Source of the DNA: an uncultured Lachnospiraceae bacterium
Lineage (GTDB): Bacteria > Bacillota > Clostridia > Lachnospirales > Lachnospiraceae
Reading direction: 5' to 3'
Assembly: GCA_947382415.1 (NCBI GenBank)
Contig: CANCYO010000004.1
Span: 53,709 to 117,708 of the forward strand
DNA: 64,000 nt
In this document: one piece after another, positions 57,782 through 64,000 of the stretch
Numbering within the stretch: the stretch's first letter is position 1
Layout of the letters: every line of letters begins with the position of its first letter
The notes under the pieces: generated by a model
Databases searched by the model: none
Seen by the model: the letters and a program-made list of their open reading frames with translations, nothing else
Told to the model about the DNA's origin: nothing
Program-made: the position numbers and the translations under genes

Positions 57782-59479
57782 TTAGTGCGGAAGAAAATAT
57801 TGTTCCAGAATTTCCAGCATGCCGTCCTCATCGTTGCTCTTTGCAGTGACGATGTGGGCGGCTTTTTTCACGGCCTCCGGCGCGTTTGCCATGGCGATGC
57901 CGGTGCCTGCCGCCTGCAGCATGGAGATGTCGTTCTCGGCGTCCCCGCAGGCAAAGGTTCGGGAGAGGGGAACGTGGAGGAAATCGGCGATAAAGCGCAG
58001 CGCATTTCCCTTGCCTGCTACGGCGGGCAGAATCTCCAGATATTGTTCATTGGAAAAGATCATTTGAATCCTGCCGCCGCAGTAATCGAGGAGGCTTAAC
58101 CGGAAGTCCTCCAGGATGCTTTTGTCTGTCAGATGTATGGCCTGAAGCTTGAAGCAGCCTTCAGGAAGCGCGGCGGCGATGTCATCAACACATTTTAAGG
58201 GCATGTGGATGCGGCGGGTGTAGAAGGCCAGCTCCGCGTTCATGCCCCGGCAGACGATCTCTGTGTCGGTGTAGCCGTGAATATGGAGTCCCCTTGTCTG
58301 TGCCGCATGGACAATGTAGGCGATATCCTCCGCGCAGATGCGGTATTCCAGAATATTGCGTTTTTTGTCGCAGTCGTAGACCAGTGCGCCGTTATTTGAA
58401 AGGATCAGCATGTTGGGATAGATCAGCCGCTCCTGTTCCCGCACCTCGAGAATGCTGGGCAGAGGTCTGCCCGAGGAGAGGATCAGATGGTGTCCTTCGG
58501 CAGTCATGCGGTCCAGCGCCGCGCGCATGGCGGGACTGACTGTGCTGTCGCCAAGGAGCAGTGTGCCGTCCATATCCGTGAAGAGCAGCTTTTTGGAGGC
58601 GGCGCGGATATCCTCCAGCACGGATGCAGGTACACAGAGATTTCCGTAACCCACAGCCAGATCAAGCTTTGGTTTGTTTGTGCCGTGAAAATCCGAACCG
58701 CCGCTTATCAGCAGATGGTATTTGTCGGCCAGACGGCGTATATGCCGTTCGTTGGAGGGATTGTAGGTGCTGTAGAGGGCTTCAATCCCCATGAGTCCTG
58801 CTTCTTTCAGCTCTGCCACCAAAGTGTCCAGAGTCTTGGTCCCCATGCCGTAGAGTATGGGATGGGCAAGAACGGGCACGCCGTCTGCCGCCAGTATCAT
58901 CTCCACCGCCTGAGCGGGCGTCACTTTTTCACGGGGTAAGTAGTAGGGACAGTGATCTCCCACATAACGCTCAAAGGCTTCTTTTATGCTATTGGTATAA
59001 CCATGGTTAAACAGGTATTTGGCATAGTGGGCCCTGGTGATCACCGAGTTGGGGAATTCGGCTGCCAGCGCCTCGCAGCTGATGTCGATGCCGGCATCCC
59101 GCAGAAGCGCACACATTTTTTCATTGCGCAGATTCCGGGATTCGACAAATTGTGTCAGATAGGTCTGGAATGTTTGATTCTCCGGATCAATAAAAAGCCC
59201 TACCACATGGATATCCTTTCCGTGATATTCTGTGGAGAGCTCCACGCCGGGAATAATCTCAGGCACACTGTCTGCGCCTGAGAGATCTCCGTTTTGCAGG
59301 TATTGTTCCCGTAACCGGGCGGCACGGGAGAAGGCCTCCGGGAGGCCCTGCACGGTATCATGGTCTGTCAGGGCAAAGGCCTGAAGCTGCTTTTCCATAG
59401 CGTAGTCCACCAGCCCGGCAGGAGAGAGCGTCCCGTCGGAGCAGTTGGAGTGAACATGCAGATCCACCATAGGCTTCAT
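57782..59479 (-). CDS. PHP phosphoesterase fused to a Cof-type HAD phosphatase
   Basis: The 565-aa fusion has an N-terminal PHP domain (residues about 4-285): MVDLHVHSNCSDGTLSP, LTDHDTV, GVELSTEY and the closing GGSDFHG supply the metal ligands of the RNase AM/YciV-like clade. A HAD IIB domain occupies about 300-565 (LLFTDMDGTLLLGDS, SSGRPLPS, and ACGDAENDISML). Both catalytic sets look intact, so one polypeptide can probably remove phosphates at two steps, for example from nucleoside bisphosphates or sugar phosphates. ATG 59479 follows GGAGG by eight bases; a TTG 59497 overlapping the ABC-F gene is less likely. Coupled to the ABC-F gene. Confidence 0.88.
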   Translation of the reverse strand: MKPMVDLHVHSNCSDGTLSPAGLVDYAMEKQLQAFALTDHDTVQGLPEAFSRAARLREQYLQNGDLSGADSVPEIIPGVELSTEYHGKDIHVVGLFIDPENQTFQTYLTQFVESRNLRNEKMCALLRDAGIDISCEALAAEFPNSVITRAHYAKYLFNHGYTNSIKEAFERYVGDHCPYYLPREKVTPAQAVEMILAADGVPVLAHPILYGMGTKTLDTLVAELKEAGLMGIEALYSTYNPSNERHIRRLADKYHLLISGGSDFHGTNKPKLDLAVGYGNLCVPASVLEDIRAASKKLLFTDMDGTLLLGDSTVSPAMRAALDRMTAEGHHLILSSGRPLPSILEVREQERLIYPNMLILSNNGALVYDCDKKRNILEYRICAEDIAYIVHAAQTRGLHIHGYTDTEIVCRGMNAELAFYTRRIHMPLKCVDDIAAALPEGCFKLQAIHLTDKSILEDFRLSLLDYCGGRIQMIFSNEQYLEILPAVAGKGNALRFIADFLHVPLSRTFACGDAENDISMLQAAGTGIAMANAPEAVKKAAHIVTAKSNDEDGMLEILEQYFLPH

Positions 59480-59493
59480 AAAGGCGTCCTCCG

Positions 59494-61131
59494 TCAATCC
59501 TCGTCGTCCTCTTTGTTGGCGGTGAACACGGTGCGTTTTCTCGCCATCTCGTCGCTTTCCAGATACTCGTCATAGGTGGTGATCTTGTCGATGATGGTTC
59601 CGTTTGGCAAAATCTCTATGATGCGGTTGGCCGTGGTCTGTACAAACTGGTGGTCATGGCAGGAGAAGAGCGCCACCCCGGGGAATTTGATCAGCCCGTT
59701 GTTCAGGGCGGTGATGGATTCCATGTCCAGATGGTTGGTAGGCTCGTCCAGAATCAGGCAGTTGGCTCCGCTGATCATCATTTTGGACAGAAGGCATCGC
59801 ACCTTCTCTCCGCCGGAGAGTACCTTAACCTTCTTCATGCCGTCCTCCCCGGCAAAGAGCATACGTCCCAGAAAGCCGCGCACATAGGTCACGTCCTTCA
59901 CGGGCGAATAGCCTGTGAGCCAGTCCACGATGGTCAGATCATTGTCAAATTCTTCCGTGCTGTCCTTGGGGAAATAGGCCTGGGAGGTGGTGACGCCCCA
60001 TTTATAGCTTCCCTCGTCGGGCTCCAGCTCTCCGGTGAGGATCTGGAAGAGCGTGGTTTTGGCAATCTCATTGCTGCCCACAAAGGCGATCTTGTCCTCG
60101 TGGCCCATGACAAAGGAGACATCGTCCAGAATCTTTTCGCCGTTGACAGTCTTGGAGAGATGCTCAACCGTCAGCACCTCGTTGCCGATCTCGCGCTCGG
60201 GCCTAAAGTCAATATAGGGATATTTTCTGGAGGAGGGCTTGATCTCGTCCAGCTCGATCTTTTCCAGGGCGCGCTTTCTGGAGGTAGCCTGCTTGGATTT
60301 GGAGGCGTTGGCGGAGAAGCGGGAGATGAACTCCTGCAGTTCCTTGATCTTTTCTTCCTTTTTCTTGTTGGCCTCTTTCATCTGCCGGATCAGAAGCTGG
60401 CTGGACTCGTACCAGAAATCATAATTGCCCGCATAGAGCTGAATCTTGCCATAGTCAATATCCGCGGTATGTGTGCATACTTTATTCAAAAAGTACCGGT
60501 CGTGGCTGACCACGATCACGGTGTTCTCAAAATTGATAAGGAACTCCTCCAGCCATGCGATGGCGTCCAGATCCAAATGGTTGGTGGGCTCGTCCAGCAG
60601 CAGGATATCTGGGTTTCCGAACAGCGCCTTGGCCAGCAGCACCTTTACCTTTACAGGGCTTTCCAAATCCCCCATGACGGCATAGTGGTATGCCGTATCG
60701 ATTCCAAGGCCGTTTAAGAGCATGGCGGCGTTGGATTCCGCCTCCCAGCCGTCCATTTCGGCAAACTCCGCCTCCAGTTCACTGGCACGGATTCCGTCCT
60801 CGTCGGAGAAATCCTCCTTGGCATAGATGGCGTCTTTCTCCTTCATGATCTGGAAGAGCCTCTCATTTCCCATTATAACAGTGTCCATGACCACACAGTC
60901 GTCATATTTGAAGTGATCCTGCTCCAGCACAGAGAGACGCTGCCCGGGAGTGATGCTCACATCGCCTTTGGTGGTCTCGAGTTTACCGGAGAGAATTTTC
61001 AGAAAAGTGGACTTCCCGGCGCCGTTTGCGCCGATAAGCCCATAGCAGTTTCCCTCGGTAAATTTGATATTTACGTCCTCAAATAAGGCTTTTTTGCCGA
61101 TTCTTAATGTCACATTGTTTGCACTGATCAT
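59494..61131 (-). CDS. ABC-F ATPase, YkpA/YbiT-like
   Basis: The 545-aa ribosome-associated ABC-F protein has two ATPase domains joined by a charged coiled-coil linker (MKEANKKKEEKIKELQEFIS). Domain 1: Walker A GANGAGKST, Walker B ILLLDEPTNHLD. Domain 2: signature LSGGEKVRCLL, Walker B CLILDEPTNHLD. The domain-2 Walker A reads GSNEIAKTT, with Ala in place of the usual Gly, and the domain-1 signature is DLESPVKVKVLL instead of LSGG; I recall both being usual in YkpA-like members. It acts on translation or, less likely, antibiotic protection. A leader with two hairpins precedes it. Confidence 0.93.
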   Translation of the reverse strand: MISANNVTLRIGKKALFEDVNIKFTEGNCYGLIGANGAGKSTFLKILSGKLETTKGDVSITPGQRLSVLEQDHFKYDDCVVMDTVIMGNERLFQIMKEKDAIYAKEDFSDEDGIRASELEAEFAEMDGWEAESNAAMLLNGLGIDTAYHYAVMGDLESPVKVKVLLAKALFGNPDILLLDEPTNHLDLDAIAWLEEFLINFENTVIVVSHDRYFLNKVCTHTADIDYGKIQLYAGNYDFWYESSQLLIRQMKEANKKKEEKIKELQEFISRFSANASKSKQATSRKRALEKIELDEIKPSSRKYPYIDFRPEREIGNEVLTVEHLSKTVNGEKILDDVSFVMGHEDKIAFVGSNEIAKTTLFQILTGELEPDEGSYKWGVTTSQAYFPKDSTEEFDNDLTIVDWLTGYSPVKDVTYVRGFLGRMLFAGEDGMKKVKVLSGGEKVRCLLSKMMISGANCLILDEPTNHLDMESITALNNGLIKFPGVALFSCHDHQFVQTTANRIIEILPNGTIIDKITTYDEYLESDEMARKRTVFTANKEDDED

Positions 61132-61223
61132 CCTGATACCCCCTGTCCGTTTTGGCGGACTCTAATCCAGTATTTGGAAAGAAGTTCCAAATTTATACTT
61201 TTACATTTTACGCTACCTTACCT
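61132..61223 (-). promoter_or_regulatory. 5' leader of the ABC-F gene with two hairpins
   Basis: In the minus-strand transcript, ATTTGGAA/TTCCAAAT (61172-61192, eight pairs, five-base loop) is followed by GTCCG/CGGAC (61145-61160). The second lies just before the GGGGGT ribosome binding site. The leader is about 90 bases; no leader peptide with a clear RBS is visible. Confidence 0.45.
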
Positions 61224-61251
61224 ATTATACATAAAACAGGGGCTTTTTCAA
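61224..61251 (-). promoter_or_regulatory. promoter of the ABC-F gene
   Basis: On the minus strand, TTGAAA (complement of 61246-61251), 16 bases, TATAAT (complement of 61224-61229). TG precedes the -10 box directly. Confidence 0.7.
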
Positions 61252-61280
61252 GAAAAATGTGATTGCGGCGGGGTTGGGGC

Positions 61281-61309
61281 TTGTCCTTGGGGCAAATTAA
61301 TACTATAAT
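61281..61309 (+). promoter_or_regulatory. promoter of the GT39-like gene
   Basis: TTGTCC (61281-61286), 17 bases, TATAAT (61304-61309), 19 bases before the gene. It diverges from the ABC-F promoter. Confidence 0.65.
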
Positions 61310-61327
61310 AAGGCCGGAGGTTCGGCT

Positions 61328-62773
61328 ATGAACGCTATGGACAATAGAAGAAAGTTGGAAAAATGGTTCTGGCATGGCCTGCCTGTGGCGGCGCTGTTTC
61401 TGTGGGGGGCTTTGTGTATCACGGATCAGCTCTGGTATGACGAGGCCTTTTCCGCGGGGCTGGTGATGCAGCCGTGGAAGAAAATGATCTATATTACGGC
61501 GGTGGACGACCATTCTCCTTTTTATTATGTGCTGCTGAAGCTCTTTTATCATCTTTGCGGCGGAGGTACACATTTTAGGATTTTAAAGCTGTTTTCGCTG
61601 CTGTTTATGATAGGATATATGCTCCTTGGCAAATACTATGTGAACAGACTTTTCAACCGGGAAATCTCCGTCTGGTTCATGCTGTTTTCGCTGTGTATGC
61701 CCATTATGAGTGTGCAGGCTGGCAATGTGCGGATGTATTCCATGGCGCTGTTTTTCATGACATTGGAAGGTCTTCTGGCATATGATATCTACAGGGAGGA
61801 GAGCAGGCTGAAATGGGTTCTTTTCGTGCTCTCAGGCATCTGTATCGTATATTGTCACACCTTCGCCATGATTCAGGCGGTGTGGCTGTATCTGATCTTC
61901 TTGGCGGCTCTGATCGGCAGCAGACAGTTTCAAAAGCTGAAACGCTTTTTTATCAGCTCGGCTGTAGTGTCGCTTGCATTTTCCCCATGGCTTGTGGTGA
62001 CTTTTAAGCAGATGCAGCTTCGCATGAGATACGACACCGGTTCCGCGGAGGAGCTGGCTGGAATCGGGGCGTTGGCGGACTATTGCAGAGAGTGGTTCTC
62101 CGCGGTGGAGACGCCCATCGGTTTGGTAGTATATCTGGGAATGGGACTGGCAGCAGTGTTGGCCGTGGCGGCCGTCTGCTGGATGAGACGGGAAAAGTCC
62201 TGTGTGCCGGCGCTGGGAGCTTTGGCGTTTGGACTGACTGCGCTTACGGGATTTCTGATCTCGGTGTTTGTCAACAACTGTTTTCTGGGCCGGTATGCCT
62301 TTCCGGGTCTGGGATTTATCATGCTGGTGTACGCGGTGGGCATGTGCCGGATACCGAAGATCTGGGCCAGAGGCTGTATTCTGGCTGTGGCGCTGATCTG
62401 TTTCGCGCTGCAGTACCGCTCGGAGCTTTCGCTGGAGTACGACGGAGGACTGCAGGCTTATGAGCGATTTTTTGAGGAACATGTGGGGGAGAATGACGCT
62501 CTGATTGGGCCGCATGGACACGCGGTGTTTTTGAGCGTTTATCATCCCGAACAGGCATATTATCTCAGCGGCTATGTGCCGGTGGATCTGTCCTTTCCGA
62601 ATCTGGAAGCCTGCTATGACATCGGACAGCTTGTGCGGGAGAGGGATGCGGTGTGGTACATTGCCTTCGCCGGGGACAGTCCGGCTGATGTGGAAGAGGG
62701 ACTTTTGTTTGAGGAGGCAGCCGCCTTTCATTATATGTATTATGATTTTGTGATTTATAAGATGCTGCGCTAG
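61328..62773 (+). CDS. GT39-like membrane glycosyltransferase
   Basis: The 481-aa membrane protein has about ten helices. The early extracellular acidic motif LWYDEAFSAG and the DDHSPFYYVLLKLFYH block match the GT-C protein mannosyltransferase-like (PMT/GT39, ArnT-like) layout, in which the first acidic pair is catalytic. The donor would be a polyprenyl-phosphate sugar. The substrate is unknown. A second GT-C suspect lies at 24578-25819. It ends at the start of the frame of the next gene, a glycerophosphodiesterase. Confidence 0.8.
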   Translation: MNAMDNRRKLEKWFWHGLPVAALFLWGALCITDQLWYDEAFSAGLVMQPWKKMIYITAVDDHSPFYYVLLKLFYHLCGGGTHFRILKLFSLLFMIGYMLLGKYYVNRLFNREISVWFMLFSLCMPIMSVQAGNVRMYSMALFFMTLEGLLAYDIYREESRLKWVLFVLSGICIVYCHTFAMIQAVWLYLIFLAALIGSRQFQKLKRFFISSAVVSLAFSPWLVVTFKQMQLRMRYDTGSAEELAGIGALADYCREWFSAVETPIGLVVYLGMGLAAVLAVAAVCWMRREKSCVPALGALAFGLTALTGFLISVFVNNCFLGRYAFPGLGFIMLVYAVGMCRIPKIWARGCILAVALICFALQYRSELSLEYDGGLQAYERFFEEHVGENDALIGPHGHAVFLSVYHPEQAYYLSGYVPVDLSFPNLEACYDIGQLVRERDAVWYIAFAGDSPADVEEGLLFEEAAAFHYMYYDFVIYKMLR

Positions 62774-62793
62774 TGCGGATGGGAGGTATCGCT

Positions 62794-63633
62794 ATGAGTA
62801 TGACAGGCATCATCATTGCATTGGAAATTACAGTCGGCGTGACTGCGGTTTTGATCTTTTTATATCTGTGCATGATTGGGCCGAGAATATTTCGCAGGCC
62901 CAGGAGAGAACATTTTAAGAGATGGCTGTATGCCCACCGGGGGCTCCATGACAATCATTCCGACGCCCCGGAGAATTCCATGGCCGCTTTCAGAAAGGCA
63001 AAGGAGGCGGGCTATGGTATCGAGCTGGACATTCAGTTATCAAAGGACCGGATTCCTGTGGTCTTTCATGATTTTACATTAAAAAGGGTCTGTGGCGCTC
63101 CGGGAAAGGTGAACGACTACACCTATGAGGAGCTGCAGCAGTTTTGCCTGTTTGAATCTCAGGAACGGATTCCCAGATTTGAGGATGTATTGAAACTGGT
63201 GGACGGTAAGGTGCCGTTGATCGTGGAATTTAAGCTGGAGACCAGAGATCTGTCGTTATGTCCCATCGCGGACCGGCTGCTGGCCCGCTATAAAGGGATG
63301 TACTGCATGGAGTCTTTCAATCCGCTGGGGGTCTGGTGGTATCGCTGCCACAGGAGAAATGTGATGCGCGGACAGTTGTCCGACGCCTTTTTGCAGGAGG
63401 GGCCGTACAGAGGACCGCTGTACTTTATCCAGCAGAATCTCCTGACAAATTTTATCGGCAGGCCTGATTTTATCGCCTATCGCAGCAAATATCCCCGCAC
63501 TCTGTCCCGCAGGATCTGCTGCGGAATGTTCGGAGCCGTGGGGGCGGCGTGGACCATCAAGAGTCAGGAGGAGCTGGAGCGGGCCCAGAGAGATTTTGAC
63601 ATCTTTATCTTTGAGGGATTTATGCCCGGCTGA
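62794..63633 (+). CDS. membrane glycerophosphodiester phosphodiesterase
   Basis: The 279-aa protein has an N-terminal membrane helix (residues about 5-27) and then a GDPD domain: the catalytic HRGLHDN, the ENSMAAFRKAKEAGYGIELD block with metal-binding Glu and Asp, and VVFHDFTLKRV. Such enzymes release glycerol-3-phosphate from glycerophosphodiesters or lipoteichoic acid fragments. Start ATG 62794 follows GGGAGG by seven bases. It lies just after the GT39-like gene, perhaps with a shared role in cell-envelope polymer turnover. Confidence 0.9.
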   Translation: MSMTGIIIALEITVGVTAVLIFLYLCMIGPRIFRRPRREHFKRWLYAHRGLHDNHSDAPENSMAAFRKAKEAGYGIELDIQLSKDRIPVVFHDFTLKRVCGAPGKVNDYTYEELQQFCLFESQERIPRFEDVLKLVDGKVPLIVEFKLETRDLSLCPIADRLLARYKGMYCMESFNPLGVWWYRCHRRNVMRGQLSDAFLQEGPYRGPLYFIQQNLLTNFIGRPDFIAYRSKYPRTLSRRICCGMFGAVGAAWTIKSQEELERAQRDFDIFIFEGFMPG

Positions 63634-63739
63634 CGGGAAATAAAATTTGACGCACCCGATGCTTTTTCAGTATTTTTCAGGCATTTTTTGGTTAAAATTC
63701 ATGAAAAGACAAAGATTGCCAGGAAATGTAAAAATGAGC

Positions 63740-63767
63740 TTGATATTTTTTTCACAGGTGGTATAAT
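63740..63767 (+). promoter_or_regulatory. promoter of ppdK
   Basis: TTGATA (63740-63745), 16 bases, TATAAT (63762-63767) with an upstream TG (TGG-TATAAT, extended -10). The start codon is 55 bases downstream. The strength fits a highly expressed glycolytic/gluconeogenic gene. Confidence 0.85.
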
Positions 63768-63822
63768 ATGGCTTGTGAAAAAATTAATTAGTTAGAATAA
63801 GAAGAGAAGAGGTAAAAGAAGA

Positions 63823-64000
63823 ATGAAAAAGTGGGTGTATTTGTTTACCGAAGGCAATGCAGACATGAGAGAGCTGCTTGGCGGCAAGGGTGCAAATCTG
63901 GCCGAGATGACCAACATCGGGCTTCCCGTGCCTCAGGGCTTCACGATCACGACGGAAGCCTGCACACAGTATTACGAAGACGGCCGTGAGATCAACGCGG
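63823..64000 (+). CDS. ppdK: pyruvate, phosphate dikinase (5' part, cut by window end)
   Basis: The first 59 codons encode MKKWVYLFTEGNADMRELLG, then GKGANLAEMTNIGLPVPQG and FTITTEACTQYY, the conserved nucleotide-binding N-terminus of PPDK. The full enzyme (about 870 aa) makes ATP and pyruvate from PEP, AMP and PPi, and is the main pyruvate kinase substitute in many Clostridia. The frame is open at position 64000. A purine-rich site (AAGAGG) lies about ten bases upstream. Confidence 0.95.
   Translation, partial: MKKWVYLFTEGNADMRELLGGKGANLAEMTNIGLPVPQGFTITTEACTQYYEDGREINA

Noticed and set aside
59650..60717. 355-codon plus-strand frame opposite the ABC-F gene
   Set aside because: It overlaps a clear ABC-F gene, has no RBS and no motif of its own.
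63634..63739. Terminator after the glycerophosphodiesterase gene
   Set aside because: T-rich repeats (GCTTTTTC, GCATTTTTT) are present but only a four-base-pair stem can be drawn.

Overview
The window looks like a chromosomal segment from an anaerobic gut clostridium of the family Lachnospiraceae. I infer this from the moderate GC content, the strong AGGAGG-type ribosome binding sites, the dgt-dnaG-rpoD-trmK order, the pyrB-pyrI pair, a type A RNase P RNA, a ppdK start at the right edge, and several small domain families (DUF6033, DUF6320-like, DUF5050, DUF6440, DUF815) that I associate with this family. No species can be named from the sequence alone. Coding density is high, most neighbours are spaced or overlapped as operons, and there is no rRNA operon, CRISPR array, transposase, integrase or intact prophage.

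Layout. 1-1550: an AT-rich accessory edge with a small membrane ORF, a ParE-type toxin-antitoxin operon, a truncated nuclease-like gene and tRNA-Leu(CAG). 1600-4540: a three-gene cassette (condensation-domain-like acyltransferase, zinc-ribbon membrane protein, HSL-type esterase). 4640-11085: housekeeping block dgt, dnaG, rpoD, trmK and a TGS-domain nucleoside kinase. 11086-19026: an accessory defence island with a glycosyltransferase remnant, an XRE regulator, a probable type I toxin/antisense RNA locus, an AbiL-like (RloA/RloB) pair and a complete ABC-three-component (ABC-3C) system with a Cap4/DUF4297-like nuclease effector. The island ends inside the promoter of rnpB (19046-19474).

19560-31900: trypsin-like protease, histidine phosphatase, MATE exporter, then a metal cluster (His-rich CobW GTPase, second CobW-like GTPase with a DUF1980-like tail, polytopic membrane protein, ZIP transporter), YlmH/RqcP2, a CmpB-like membrane protein, a GAF-GGDEF diguanylate cyclase, and a convergent ECF sigma/anti-sigma pair. 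32060-38000: two-component system, DUF6033 protein and a large 7TM-PAS-GGDEF-EAL protein. 38054-38282: a striking long inverted repeat with nested hairpins.

38360-49300: AT-rich epimerase, pyrI/pyrB, nitroreductase, PH-domain protein, second CmpB-like protein, a complete folate cluster (folC, folE, HD hydrolase, folP, folB-folK fusion), a zinc-site ArsR regulator, a DUF5050 protein and pheA. 49370-55720: DUF815 ATPase, ppx, ppk1, maf and a HAD phosphatase, almost all overlapping, so polyphosphate turnover forms one transcription unit. 55760-57480: a decaying AT-rich accessory patch. 57500-64000: a PHP-HAD fusion, an ABC-F ATPase, a GT39-like membrane protein, a glycerophosphodiesterase and the start of ppdK.

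The most system-like accessory content is the island between the nucleoside kinase and rnpB. A type I locus, AbiL and ABC-3C sit side by side, and the last two appear to be read from one promoter at 12145-12172. Names come from motifs read by eye; no database search was run.
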